Notes under the pieces: generated by a model
What the model was told of the DNA's origin: nothing
Database searches by the model: none
Seen by the model: only the letters and a program-made list of their open reading frames with translations
DNA from: Paragonimus skrjabini miyazakii
Lineage: Eukaryota > Platyhelminthes > Trematoda > Plagiorchiida > Troglotrematidae
Reading direction: 5' to 3'
NCBI GenBank assembly: GCA_014338405.1
Contig: JTDE01000248.1
Coordinates: forward strand, 188,631 to 252,630
DNA: 64,000 nt
Program-made: the position numbers and the translations under genes
Shown: positions 1 to 14,400 of the stretch, piece by piece
How positions within the stretch are numbered: position 1 is the stretch's first letter
How the letters are laid out: each line of letters begins with the position of its first letter

Positions 1-3000
1 CCTCAACACTGAGACGGATATGCAAAACCTGGGACCAGATTGAGTATTAAATACTGCAATCTTGTCATTGTGTCACGCGAATGAATCTGTTGGGCACAAA
101 TCTTGGGTTACCAGATGATTGGATCGGAACGGTTCAACTTACATTCCTTTCGAATTGTTCGAGGTTTACGAACGCTATCCACAACAGATTGCGCTTGAAC
201 GTTCGGATACTACTACTCTATCATATATATTGGAAGGCTAGTTGAAGTACGGTCGACACGCGTTTCTACCACTTACGGTGGCTGCAGTGCAACGTTTGCC
301 CCGGACGATAATATACGCTCTTGATTATCTCCCATAAGTATGAAACTTCATCCTAGTACATCGTTTCGGAGTTGGCCGGCTACACAGACTAACCAAGTGC
401 GAACAACGTGACTACCTGTATATGGTTCACGGACCGTAACGATTAGAATCCACAAATTTCAGTCGATAAATCAGCTTGCAAAGTTAAACTTACAGTTTTA
501 TATGTAGTCAACCCAAACAGAGAGCAACGAGTGCAATTTCGACCCTGTGATCAACAGCATTACCACCCAACCTCTGACACATCTATTGAAATTACACGGA
601 AATACCAACCGTGTTAGTAGTGACATCAACATACCACTGCGTCTAGATCACCATCGATTTGCCAACAACTCTTTAATCCCTTGTCGCTATATCCATCCAT
701 TATAAATATTGTGCATCACTTTTGCTGTAGTAATTAGTGGAAAACAAAGGAAATGTATACGTGCGAGATATTTTACGCTCTGCCACTCGATTTGTTCAAA
801 CACATTTGAGAGAATCAACGTTTCATTGCAATGAATTGCTCAACATAATACACTTATGAATCAAGGTCAACTCACAAGGTATGGTTAGCATAAATGCTTT
901 AAAAATTGTAACAAAACAGATTATGGTTTGTTCACGATACCTTATCTGTATATTCATTACAGTTAAAGTGATAAGGTTATTTGAGTTATGAACTGAATGC
1001 CATTTTTGAATAGTCAGTTTTATCGATAAATTTGTTTCCTAGGAACAATATTTATCAAGGATATTTCAGACCAGTCACTTTAGTCCTCAACTACTGTATC
1101 CTACCAACTATTCCAGCTATCTGCAGCGGGTGAAACTGATACGTCAGCAATCCAGTGACTTAATAACATTATTCACTGCATTTAAGCAATTATCAACAAA
1201 TTTAAGTCCATAACCAAAAATTGGTCACATTTCCTTTAACACTCAAACAATGAAAACACACTTTGGTAGACACTGTGTTGTCTGTGCTATACAGCATGCT
1301 ATGGAATGAGGTCACGGTATAAATCGGGTTGGTCCCATAAACCAGTCGATATAACCTTCACTCACAAGTCGGTTGTGACCCGGTGAGACTTATCCTATTA
1401 AATTGAGCCCACTGATAACAGGGATATATCTTGGGTTCTCGCCAATGACAATTACTCGGCGCTGATCAAGGGCAGTACATGAATATCTGGCTAAACTTAC
1501 CAAGAAATAGATCAACCCATCCTAAAACATATTGATCGTTTTGTTTACTAGATAACTTGGGCAACTTACGATTTTAATTTAAACATGATAGGAAAGAAGT
1601 GCTTCGAATTGCATACAGGCTGCTGACTACGTCCAATTACACATTTGAATCCTAAAAAGAACGCAGTCGAAAACATTTAACGATCATACATATATGTGTG
1701 CAGCCCACTAATTCGGAAATCGTATTATGCTGTTCATCAATTGTATGAATACTGGGTATGCAAGTGTAACAATAACATACCTCATAGAGTAAAATATGAA
1801 CATGAATATTTTGCCATACCTTTAATTGCTTCGTCAACTTGGTAAATTATTGGATTTGAAAAGGCAGGAAGAAGATGAAGTATACTTCAAAAGTTACATC
1901 AACACGGACATACGAATGAATTACGAACAGTAACGTTGTGTACAATGAAAGTTTACCGACCACTTGTAATGTGCGTAAGACTGGACTGGACATTTGAATC
2001 ACTAAATATATAATCTCAACGATCACGTATGTGTATTAGAAGAGAACGCCCAGTCACTACTAGAGCTGTGGGTCTAGGTATCCATTACAGTAGTCACATT
2101 CAAAATGATTCGGTTCAAATCTGTCTTAGCAGAAATTGAACTGTTAGGGAACAATACAAAGGACGCAATACTGTCATCCTGCATGGTTATTCTTCTACAA
2201 ACAGATGCATAAACATTGAAGTCTAGAGAACAAACAAACGGAATTGCTGTGACACCAGTTAATACATCAGTTTGCTTCTCCAACTTGTGGTTCATTTAGC
2301 TTCTAACTGTGGATATTATGCCTCGTTGGTACTCTCAGGAACTCGACTTGATAATTTATAATGATTGTGTTATTAGCCCTTGAACACATCAATAAGCACG
2401 TTGGACATGATGTTCGCTATACCAAAGTTTAATCGGTTTACTTGCTGTGAGTAAAATCGCACATTTCGAGACGTGTTCCTTCAGCAGATCAAGAAGCCAG
2501 TGGCTTACGCAGTCGTTTATGAACAGTACAAGAAATACAGTGGCTGACCGCGTTTGTTATGCTTTCCAACACCAGGCACTAATGCCATTCCATACTTAAA
2601 CAAAAGTCTGTGTTTCTTTAGTAACCTTTATATAATTAATGTAATGAAATAAATCTCTTCAAACTGGATGTACCACATTGGAGCATACACTGCTTAGCAC
2701 AAAAGAATTAGTTTACAACGCTCACATAATCTTGATAATTCGAGTCTATATTTTATTAGCTATATCGTCCTTGTTCAACGTTGTCGTTGAGTAACGGACT
2801 TAAACGTACTGGACTACCAATTACTCGTGGTGGATATATTCGTTCTATGATGATCTGAGCGTTTCGTTGAAAATCGTGCGTGACTCACGATAAATACTGG
2901 CCATTCGTCTGGTGAAAACGTCTCATTGGTTACTACATGTCCTGCCGACGAAGAACAGTTTCATGAACCTTAGTAAGCTAAATAATATAATCCGAAATAA

Positions 3001-6000
3001 TTCGCACTGCTGATTTGTCCGTAGCGAGTCCAGTTACTAAATTTGGATTAATGAACTGAGCAAGCTCAGAATGCAGTAAGATGTTAAGTCGGTCCATGGA
3101 TAAACTGTTGTCTGTTAAAAATGATAGAACGAGCTGGTCAATCTTGATCGTATTCAAAACTGCTGGCACTATTGTAAACACTTTTAGTCCACACACCGAA
3201 ATACTGACGGTTTCAAAATCTGATTAACGAAAAGTTTCAACGTATCCGGATCAGTGAGAAGTGGTGCTTCAGTAAACAACTGGTGTTCAACAAATTCGGA
3301 TAAATGATATTTACCGAGACTTCTTTATCATTGTCCTTCATATTAATTCCCGTTGAACATCTAGCTAGTCAGCCAGTGCAGAGCTGGTTACTTGTAACAA
3401 AACGGAAGGAAGACACTATAGTGTATACGAAAGTCCGTGGGATCAGTACAAGTTGCGTGATGCTGTCCATTTTCATCCTATAATCTATGTGTTATCCTAA
3501 ATCCTGACAAACCATGAATAAGACAGAAGAAAGCAGACCATTTTTGAAACAGCAATACTGTAAATTGTGCGACGTCACATTCTTAGGAGGTAACCGTTTA
3601 TGTTTCATTCCTTCCTGTTGTTCTGCATCCTACATTTACCGGGGATGCATTCTAGTCTTGCAAAATATTGCGGGAAACGAATACGTTGAACTTGTAAAAA
3701 TCTACAACATATCAACAGGGAAACTTACTCGGCTCATTAAGGGCCAGCATTGGGTCTAGGGAAGATAGTACGGTAGATAGATCATAATTTACAGAGGTTA
3801 AGAGACATACGTCTCGGTTTCTATTTATGGTTCTCGCCAGCATGAAACAGAAAGCATTTTTCAAAAGCAAATACAGGGAAGCCACTAACAGATTTTCAAA
3901 CGAAGCGGAATAAGGACAGTAGTTGCTTGAACTGATAGTTGTGTAAGTATCAAAAACAAATTGGTTTAACTTGCTAACTTGCATTTCTAACAAAATCCTC
4001 GTGCAATTTCAAAATCTGAATTTCTCTCTCTAGCTAATAGTAAACTGTATTCAGTTCCTTAGGCTGTGCTATCAACACCTGTGTTAATTATATTGAAAAT
4101 TTCCGGTTTTCGAAAACCTGAAGTCAACTATCTATGCTGGAAATGATTTGTGGTTTGTTCAGTGTACTGTGAAATGCTCAGTGTGCTTTAATGCCATTTT
4201 TGGAAGACCAGCAAGTTGTGAGCAGTATTTAGTCATGTTGTTTCATACCAATTACTATCATAAATTTCTGCTCAATTACCCAATCAAGATTAGATATGAA
4301 AATGGTCCTCTAATTCCTAAATGAAGTCAGTCATTCCACTCTGAATGTAATGTCCTGACCAGGGCTGTACAATTTAGAAAAGTTCCATACTGCTATTTTT
4401 CTTAACCAGTTTGGGAGACTTAGTACACAGAAAGAGTGGCCAAACATTTCACTATGGTTTTTCAGTCATTACTGATGTGAGAATAGTGGAGTTGTGGTCC
4501 TCGTTTGCCTGACGATCACGAGACGAAAATTCACATCGGAATGTGCTTCCCTAGAAAAAAAACTGTAGTTTTGTATTTTCACGTGGGCTGCCTAAGCCAA
4601 AATGATCGCCCAATTGCAAAAGCTGCGGGGAACTGCTATTTCTGTCTAGTTTTCAAAAATTGGCATTCCTTAACGTTAAGCAGTGATCTGAGATGTACAA
4701 CTATAATGAGTGATATGTGGCCTGGCCAATTTAGAACAGGCATTCTGTCCACAATTCGTGAGGATCAGTGATAAACATTCCATGTGCCGTCTAGAAGTGT
4801 TTGGGTACGCACAACAAATCGTATTTTTGTATTAAACTGATGAGGCTGATTAAATAATTCACAGTTTGTTTGCAGTTTGAGTACCACATAAGTAACATTT
4901 TGTATATACAGCAATAAAACATTGTGTACGCTCTGGGAAATAAAATTAATTGCTGCGTTCATCACAAAACAGTTTAAGATGCAGTCAATGAACTAGACTT
5001 ATCTACTTTCCTTTACAGATATGCATTCAGATGAAGCAAGATTATATTCAAATAAACTGTATATAAAAAGCCGTTCAAGGAGAATAATTGAAAGTTCGCC
5101 ACTGAAAAGGAAATCCGCGTTACCAAACAATTGCATGTCTCAAAGTTTGCGTTTGACGACTGAGTTGGAATCAACGCATAATTGATGGACAAGCAGCTAT
5201 CAAGCCGGTCATTCACAATAAAGAGTTAAGCAGACGCGATATCGACGAGCAGCAAAACTTCCAAAACGGAAGTGAGCTGAGCGGGCATATTCCGTCAAAA
5301 TCATATCAGCATAAATGAAGGCTGAGTAACTATACCGGTTAACGACATCAGGAAACGTGTAAACATATGAAGATGCGAAGCCGACAGATCGATTAGTTAC
5401 TAGACAGTTTTAGATATTTCGTCCGAAACATCGACTAAATCGCTAACAACGTTACTTCGCGGGCCACGTAACAAAACTTGACACCGCATATTTGTCAGTT
5501 ATATTACATTCATTTGGGAAATACAAAGCTCGGCGATCAGGCGATTCACAGTATACTGATGTAGAAAAATATATTAAGAGTGAACCACTGTCGGTAGAGT
5601 GATTACATGTTCGAGGCGGCGTAATTTCATTATCACAAACAATTATGTGGTCAAATTTTGCGTTTGCGGGAAAAGTTATTCAGAGTTCGTAAATTTCAAA
5701 TGTGAAGCATCCCAGAACCCTAGGTTATAACAATGACCGGAAATCACGATATGACGCGTGAGGTGAAAACACCATGAAGCCCTCTCTAAAAATTCAGTGC
5801 TGTTAAAAACAAAATGAAGTCGCACCCGTCCCCTCAAAATCGCCTCAACTCATCTGTTGTTGTTTCACATGCTAAAGTATGTTCGCATTATATGTGGCAG
5901 GGTGTGGTTGACTCTATTAAATGCGGCCCGGCTATGTCCACTTTGTTTTTAGCAGTGTTGGAGTTTAGCAATTTTCCAATTAATTCTATTTTACGGAGAT

Positions 6001-7530
6001 CGTGACGCGGTCAATCTACAGTTTTCGTGATTATGTAATGCATGAGCTGATTCACACAATCATTTCCAAAATCATCAATTCATCGAAATATTAAAGAATT
6101 CCATTAACTGTGCAAAAACGTGCACAAGAAGAATCAACTCACCTGGGAGAGCAAGAAACATTCGTGCCACTTGATACCACAATATGGAAAACAAACCAAC
6201 TTTAGCGACCAGCTAACAGATGAACAAGAGGTTGCACAGTTCATCACGATAATCAGCGGCAAACGGTGAGAAAACAGGACCACAAATGAAATGAATCATA
6301 GCAAACGCAAAATTTAGAAACAAGAATCGCAGGAGGAAATTATTCGGCCGTGTACCATGCAAGAACTTCAAACATAACTGAGAACAGTTCGGAGGATAGG
6401 TCGGGTTCTAGGATTGTAGTCCACAAAGATGAGGTGACGTTTTATGCGTGAGTAGACATATCATATGTGCAGAGTAAACCACCCGACAACCGTGTCCGGA
6501 GTAAGGTGAACATTCGACGCTACCGTCAAATCGAGGACGTATTCGTGCATCTGCATTCTTGTGGTGAGAGGCCGAACCAACAAACCGCTTTCCACACTTC
6601 ATTTGATTATTAGATATTGGCTTCTTGGGTCACCACTCCGGACATGTTGGAAGTGGACTGACTCTAATAAAAGGTTAGTTGATAGAATATGTGGTTTTCA
6701 TCAAATGTTTATGTAATAGAACCCAAGCCAAGGGGTAATCAGTAACAGCAATGTTCACTTGCATCATTCAGTCCGACTGGGTGAATAAGTCACAAAGTTT
6801 GTAATAGTGCTCTGTACTCTACAAAAACTGCTGATTTTGAGACTTTATTCGGAGTTTGCAATAGTATAGATTGTAAGTTCTTCTGTACAAGCTTGCCCGC
6901 TCTGTAACACCTCCAAACTTTATCTTCAGTGCGTCCGAGTCAGGGTAAGTTATTTTGTTAACATTGTGTTTCGTTTGTGAGGCAATCAACCAGTTGATCT
7001 GCTGAATACTACTTCATGGATTGACTTGGAGCTGAACAAATTTAGAGGTGCTTTGTATACACCTGTTATTTCTGCACTTCTACATGCGACAGATTGGCAG
7101 ACGTTTCGAACGGCGTTTGATCATCCAATGGATATATTATCACGGTAAGTTCGATGATGGCTTGTCATACAAACATGTTTTACTGTGCAGGAACCTGGTT
7201 GAAATGTACAATCACCAGTGTGCGGTTGTTATTTGTATGACAACAAAATCTGCATGCAACTCATGCACATGCCTACAGGTGTGTGTTACCAACCTACGTC
7301 AGTTACCCGCACATTTATTTTGCAGAATACGTTCACTATCTCAAGTTTATCTCTAATGTGAACTATATTCAAAACAATACCCACCTGTTCTTTCAGCAAG
7401 AGGTGCTATTGCTCCGCCTTGTCGCAGTATCAAGTGTGCAATGAAATAAATCAGAATTTAAAGCGATGAGGATTATAACGGCCCAAACGCCCGTTGAATT
7501 TCTTAGCCAAATCGTAATGCAATGTTGTGG
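1..7530 (+). repeat. Copy A of a large direct duplication (left end cut by window edge)
   Basis: This block matches 53,880-63,610 in the same orientation, segment by segment. Aligned pieces include 50-3,310 with 53,935-57,205, 3,484-4,110 with 58,214-58,850, about 5,090-5,350 with 60,930-61,200, 5,640-6,780 with 61,530-62,720, and 6,890-7,530 with 62,940-63,610. By eye roughly four bases in five agree in these pieces. Reading frames are not preserved between copies, so the unit looks non-coding. Homology already exists at the first bases, so the true left end lies outside the window. Sequence at 4,110-5,000 is present only here. Nothing inside is recognisable as a known transposon protein, so a segmental duplication or two copies of a long non-coding repeat are both possible. 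Confidence 0.85.
3514..3759 (+). other. Small open frame with a start shared by both duplicate copies
   Basis: An ATG opens an 81-codon frame with several cysteines. The equivalent place in copy B (58,234 onward) also has an ATG and keeps the same frame for at least 25 codons, sharing the stretch QQYC and then TFLG, before a stop. The downstream part is not preserved. The shared start may only reflect the general DNA similarity of the two copies. I do not recognise the peptide, and the protein-level similarity is not clearly better than the DNA similarity, so I do not call it a gene. Confidence 0.12.
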
Positions 7531-7599
7531 GATTATTACACTTTTGTAGCAGATTTAAAACGTTGGAATATCGCTTTGAATTAACGTAAATTTTGATAA

Positions 7600-10500
7600 A
7601 AATGTCAGTTTTGGATTTCCATTCTCTCAAGGACGATTTTATGTTTCTCCTTTTATGAATTATATTTTTGATTGAACAGACCGATTCTCCTCATTTTACA
7701 CTGACCGTTACACAAGTCCCTTTATCACTTCACACTAGTGAAGTGGGTGCATTTCATGGTGGTATGCTCCTAACCTGTGAAGCCTCAGTCCATAGATAAC
7801 ACTAGAATCACAATGATTATTCTGAGGTTGCAGATCCTTCCACATCGTTCAATCAGTTTTGCATGCTTTGTTACTACTAACACCCAGCAAAGACAAGAAT
7901 GATTCAGGCTATCAATTAGTTTGAGTTGGTTGGAGCACTGACTAGCAAAACCTACGTAATGGCTTCCTTGAACTAGTTCAATACTCATGACTGTTCAGGA
8001 AATTACACATAAGCATTGAAAATGTAGAAAATGCTGTTTACATAGGACAACTCACTTGCTCTCTGATTTCTTTCCCGCCGATCTTAAAACACCAGTGTAG
8101 ACTGATAAATATTTACGTATATTTGCAACTATTAATTTCATGACACTATGAGATCGGTCGCTCAATCACTGCATCAAAACTTCAAACAAAACTAACGTAT
8201 TTTCACATTTTTGGGTAGCATTTAGCTGCAAACGATATGGCTCAGAACGCAAGTTTGTAAAATCATAGAAAATTGAGATCGCAATTGTACCCGCGCAACT
8301 CTTACGGAAATAGCTGGCCAATAGATCAGCTCGTCTCTACGGCTAATACAGGACCCAGTCATCAAAATAACTTTCAATACGCATGCATACTATCAAGATT
8401 TCGCATGAAAACTTACAATCGGTCTCATTCTGCTTTTGTAGGTTTAGGATAGTATAATCATATTTTTAGAGTCCGCATCTCTACTGTCCAATTCCAACGT
8501 TGCATCCCGTGATGTTGCGCAGAATTCAAGGGATCGGGTAATCTCCTCCTTCCAAATACCGCTTTTCGCAGTACAAATTATGATGAATCCCATTAATAGG
8601 TTGATGTAGACGTTTGTACATCTGATGGATTCAAGTGTTCTTCGATATGAATTGTTTTTGTCAAGTTAATGATATTCGATATTCAAATTCTCGTTTTTAG
8701 ATCAGTGTGCAAATCAATTTGAGAAACCTCCTCCATGAAGAGAGGACACTATGCATTAGAGTTAAAATAGGTACACTTTCATTTCATCTCATTTCAGGTT
8801 GACTACTTACCAGCATACACCATTGTTGCTTCCAGAATAAATTAGTAGAAGCTTGGGATAATTGGCAAAAATCCCCTGTAAGTAATCGTCTATCCTAAAC
8901 AGTTTTGCCGTGGTTCATAAGTGTAACACTAACATCATAACATTGGCACGCAATGCTGAAAATCTAACAGAAATTTGAATCATGTTGCAGTTCGAGCTAA
9001 AGTGTGTCGAGTATTTTATCAAATACTAAAGCTGTAGCGTGGTCTAATAGATGTTTTGCATCTAGTGAAAATTGCTGAAAAATAGTATGCAGTTGTTAAT
9101 TTGTTTCACTCACCAAGTTTACCTACATTACTGTTAACTAAACGGAGATTATGTGTGGGTTAATAATTACACTTTGATTATGATAAAATCGTTCTAACAG
9201 CTGATTTGTAATCGGGAGGAACGGTACAGCAAACCGTTCATAAGTTTTTAATCTTTAGTCTGATCCTCACACGTCTGTTTTTTGCTTGGTTCAAAGGATT
9301 TTACTTTCTGCTTCACAGGAACTTGTCCCAGTGAAAAATGCGTTAACGTCAACACTCCCGGTTGTTCTCAACTGTTCACTACACGTGTCTATCAGTGCTG
9401 GCGCATATTTCAAGAAATAACGACTTCGTTTTGTCATCCACAACCATAATGTAGCTGACCTCCATGAGAAACATTTTGCCTCTGCTTTCACAGGCAAAAC
9501 AGTCCCCACTGACTGTGCAGTTTTCAATCGCTGCCCTCATACTTACTTTATTCTGGAAAAGACAGTGGTATTTTTTCAAAAGTGGATGATATTACAGCTA
9601 TCAAATTTGTCAGTAGCATGTTTTGCTTACAAAAACTTCACGGTTCAGTTTTCGTCCGTTAGCCTTGCGAAATGAAAGACCAGTTTGCTTCGCAAACATA
9701 CGTGAACGTTGTGATTATTACTTACAGTCAGCAGGAATATAGGGTTATCATCAATGTCGAACCGATGACGTGAAAGACATGACTGTGTTTGTATTTTTTA
9801 CTAACTAGCTTCAAGCAACCGCCGTTTTCACAAATTCAGTTGGCTGATTTCAAGATACATGATGAACGCAGACAACAGAAAGTGCGTTGCAGCTCAAAGC
9901 GATGTAAATGGCCTAATTACTTGTGTTTCCAAAGTGTGATTCACAAAAGAATTCAATTGCGTTGTGGTGCTATCGCGGTCTCAAACTTCTGGTTTACGAT
10001 CAAGAATCATTTAAAATTTTAATAGTTCAGTAAGCATTACGTTTCTAGTCTTGTATCCACAAACATATTTGTTGATAAAGATGGTTAACCTTGGTCGTCC
10101 TACTGAATAGCGTAAAATCAGTAGTGCTGTGAGGAATTTGATCCAGATTGTCTCATCTATTTCATTTCAGCCGTAAACTGGATATGGTGAGTGAATGTAA
10201 CCTGGTAAAGGGAGGCGCTTCTTCGAGATGATGGAAACTATAAGCTGGAACCAACCTTGAAAAGTGACAGGCGGTTTAGTTAACGTAAGTTGAACCTCAC
10301 CCAGAATAACCATTCCAATCATCCCAATATGAAGAAAAGAAACGGATTCGCGTTTGACTCTCGTTGGAGCTCGTCAATACTGCACACCATTGCTGTGGTC
10401 AGAATAACAACTTCGACTACGCTTTAATGAGTCAACAATCATACACACCACGCTGTTGAGATCACAGTACGTAGAACTGACTTATCATGTGCCAACTCTC

Positions 10501-11235
10501 AGTTATACCCCTTGTATGAAATACTCAAGAATAACGTTGGCATCCATTTATGAAACCTTGGTGGTGCAATATAAGTGAACAATAATTTACCCCTGACAAC
10601 ACACTGCCAAACATCATGTCTACATTTATCATCTGAGAAGAATGAATTACAACAGGAACAGCTTACTTGCAAACATTTCACCTCTCACTAAAAGGATTAC
10701 ATGAATAGGAATACAGATTACAATCCTGCTGCTGGCATATTCGTATTAACACTGAAACATACACAAAAGGTTCGCTCATCCAGCAACAGTCATCCGTGTG
10801 AAGAATTCCCATTTACACCTCAAGGTTCTACAGCTTGTATTGTGAGATATTTTGTAATGATAAATATTGTGAAACGTATTTGTGACCAATGAAAACAGTG
10901 ATCAAGCTTGGAATAATAATAATAATAATAATATAATATGTCAGTAATCACATCAACTCTTCTAGCAGCAGTAACCACGACTGTACAGTTTGAAACATTT
11001 CGGAATCAACGATTGTTTCAGGTTAACAGTTATTATTAGAACTGTAAGTGTAATCATAATTTGATAAATTAGTGGTATGCAAGTATCAGTCCTGTGGACG
11101 TCTGGAAGAAATAATACAAACCCTAAGATTACCAAGGCATAAACTTGTCTTTGAATTACAACATTCATTTCGTGAATCCAAAGATTCGTGCACCCCTTGC
11201 ATTCAGTTAGAATTTCCAGCCAGCCTCTTCCGATA
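7600..11235. other. Stretch without recognisable genes
   Basis: No frame here resembles a known family. Two overlapping minus-strand open frames at 9,291-9,579 were examined and show no motif I know. The only simple feature is the AAT microsatellite listed separately. Confidence 0.6.
10913..10935 (+). repeat. (AAT)n microsatellite
   Basis: About seven consecutive AAT units with one imperfect unit near the end. Confidence 0.9.
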
Positions 11236-11239
11236 AACT

Positions 11240-11490
11240 ACTTAGATCCGAGTTTTTGCTCTTTTTCGAGATTGTCAGTAGTGTATATCCTTACCAATAT
11301 CAGGATTAGAACTCCGACCACGCTTTCCTGAGGAAACCGTATTGGCCACCGCGCCATTGACCTCGCATTACGTCTAACCGAAATGGCATATCTGAACGCC
11401 CAGACGCTTTTACTTATGAGTAAATGTGGGGTTGCCAGATCGTCTCGAGAGGGGACACAATTACTGTATGTTAACTCCAATCGACAACCC
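11240..11490 (-). mobile_element. tRNA-derived SINE, minus orientation, with 5' module
   Basis: Read on the minus strand, this matches the same family as the copies at 40.2, 57.2-57.8 and 57.95-58.2 kb. The A-box equivalent is at 11,346-11,356 (TGGCGCGGTGG on the minus strand) and the B-box region at 11,303-11,315 (GGAGTTCTAATCC). Upstream on the minus strand it includes the roughly 120-bp 5' module (11,370-11,480) that also precedes the A box at 57,458-57,575. The 3' part (11,240-11,280) is short and degraded. RNA polymerase III would be the expected transcriptase if it were active, but the boxes are mutated and the copy looks old. Confidence 0.7.
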
Positions 11491-14400
11491 CACTGTTGCG
11501 TCTTTCCAAACAGGTCAAAATCTTTGATGGACGCTCACAAAAAAGCAATCATGGATTACGGCTAATTTGGATGAGAAACTTAAAAACGAGCACACGATTT
11601 TTTGTAGCCTACGGAAACAGTGGTCACACATTTACTGTTCTTGCATGAGTTACGCGCTAGGCACATTGAAACCACGCGAACAAAAACACCCCCGCAAGGC
11701 ATTCACCTTATGTGCGACCTCTGAGAATGACTACTGAAAACAATAGACACGTAGTTCCTGTTGTATTGGCCCGCAAAACATCTATAAGTTAAAATATGAG
11801 CACTGACAATATTTGACCTCGCCTGCTTTATGCAACCGATCTTCTCGCTCAACCAATAAATTATATAAAGGTACCGCACAACGGCACATCTGTTTTGGCT
11901 AGCTGCCAGCATGATCACCTCAGATTTGCGTTTATTGCGGAAACGGACAAAAATCGGACTTGTCTGGTTATTCTAGAGCTTGGTGCGTTATCGAGGTAGG
12001 GTTTCGTGGGATCTTTCTTAAACCAAGTACAATGTGCTGATATTTCCCGATCTTGCTATGATAAACGAACCTCCATCAAGTGTGGATTCAGAAGTAGTGA
12101 TGTGCGTAATGCCAAAGTTTGTCTGTTAACGTGAAGACGAGTCTAGAAACCGACAGAAAGGAATGCCTCCGGAATAACTTTCTCTCCTGATTTACTTATA
12201 TCTATAGAAATCAGATTACAATTCCGTCATACATGCAATGCGTTGTTTGCAAATCCGCCCCGACAGCACCAAAATACTGCACGTTATACACGTGGGACCG
12301 GGAAAATGCACGATAAGCAGAGTATGTCAAGGATTAGATTTTAAAAAAAAATAGTTTAAGCATGATCTTAAAATTTGCTGTGTCAGATGGTTTGTGCACA
12401 CACACAATCAACATTTACTGACAACTAAACCGTATCGCGAGCATAGGCATCATACAGTACTTGTATAAATAGTTCTTTCCAAGCGTTTTCCTGTCGAGCA
12501 TGTTCTCATTTAAAACGACATCAAGGGTGTCGTATCATAAGTCTGTCGTTTTTGCTGCTTCTGAAACTGGGAAATAATTAACGTCCCTGTAAACGATATT
12601 TCAAAATTGAAACAAAGCAAACAGAGATACGGAAAAACGAAAAGTATCTAGTTTTGTAATATGGTTACTCAACTTGAAGTGTCACTGTGGCAAGCTCAAA
12701 AGTTATCACATAAATATCGACTGAGATAGTTTCTCATACTTGAGTTAACAAACATGTTCTTCTGAGGATGAATAGTCGGCTACTCAAATTACGCAGGATA
12801 AGCAGATCACTGTGTTAAACAAACTTAAGACTTGGAACCGGTCTGAACAAGAATAACGATGCATCTCACGTGTATATAACTCATCTAAATTCACATCGTA
12901 ATGAAGATTACGATATTCACCCCTGGAATACCAATACGTGTGGGAATGTTTGTCTGTTTGCCATGTACGTAATGAGATATCCGTCCACAGCAAAGACTAG
13001 CCGAGCATGATTTAGTGGTTCAGTGCAAAATGGATTACTCGGACGTTATGACTATTATGGAACTTCGATGAAGTGTGCCTCGTTATTAGCTTCAATTGAT
13101 GAGTGACAGTTCAGGCTCGTTTAGTAACTATCCACTGGAATACCTTCATACTAACCCATATTCTATAACCAGTAACATCCCGGTTCATGTTCACTCGTTA
13201 GAATTCACTGGAGAACAAACCATATCACGATACTACTCCGATCATCAAGCCGAAGTTAGTAGTTAAGTATTGCTGTACTTACTATGAGTAATGGAAATCA
13301 ATGAACAAAAGTAAAATACTAGCAGGCTGCAAACAAAATAATGAGGCCACACGAATATTTATATCAACATGGTCTGATTCTTAGTTTGAAAGTTTATTTT
13401 ACATATGCACTCAGAATACCGGAGTGAAATGTTCATTTTGGGTGCTTCCAATACCAACTCAAAAATTCCTGAAATGAACATTATCCAAATCACTTTGAAC
13501 CACAACATTGTGAGTATCAAGGCAATCAGTGTGAATCTAAATTACCTTCGTACAGAGAAATGATATCCTTGTTACTAGCGTGCTATGTGAAAAATCTTGT
13601 AAGTCTCCATTAACCGTATTCCGTCACCCATGCGAGTGATCAATTCTCACCTTTTCTGTAGTTCAATGTCTTCATAGTAATTGTGCCCAACAGACTCCGT
13701 CTGATGGTAACAATAGAGCTTGATGTAGACCAACCAGTCGATTGTACATTGAGAATGATCTCACTAACTGAATGAGAGAATTACATGCTAGTAGGTGGAA
13801 TATTTACTGCTGCTTCCAGCATTGAATGTATAAACGCTTTTCATAGGGTTTCTCATTAGAAACTGACATCCAATGCTAAGCTGTGTCCTATCGTTTGTTA
13901 AGGACAACTCTTACGAAATCGTAATTCCAATTTAGTTCATCGGCTGTCATCGACAAAATGTTGTGTAAATTACTTACTTGCATTGTTCATCGCATCAACT
14001 GATTTTCGGTAAAGATTTGTGGATAGAATGTGAGAGGAAAGTCGGTTAGATTCGTCAAAGTAGAGAACGTTACAATCCTTTGAAAATCGCGGGTATTGCA
14101 CTCTAGTTTCAGAGTAACCGACGATTCACAAAAACCAAAAAGGCCGTGTGCGATGATTACAGAATGTATCATATGTACTCATTTGTCATTTAGATTTTGA
14201 AAACCAGGTTCTTCCTGTTGAACTAACCACTAAAACATTAAGCCATGGTAAGGACGCAAGATTACGTGTAGTCATTTCACGGTAGCAATCGGAAGTTAGA
14301 CTGTGATATTTTAAAAAATCAGGATGTACGTCAGAAATCAATAGTTTTCTCTGTATCAAAAACAACATCAATATGTCTCGTTAGATAACTAAAAAGAACG

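Noticed and set aside
1652..1837. Protein-coding gene shared between duplicates (minus frames at 1,652-1,837 and 55,525-55,914)
   Set aside because: Peptides are alike only because the DNA is alike; substitutions fall at all codon positions and copy A has stops in the extended frame.
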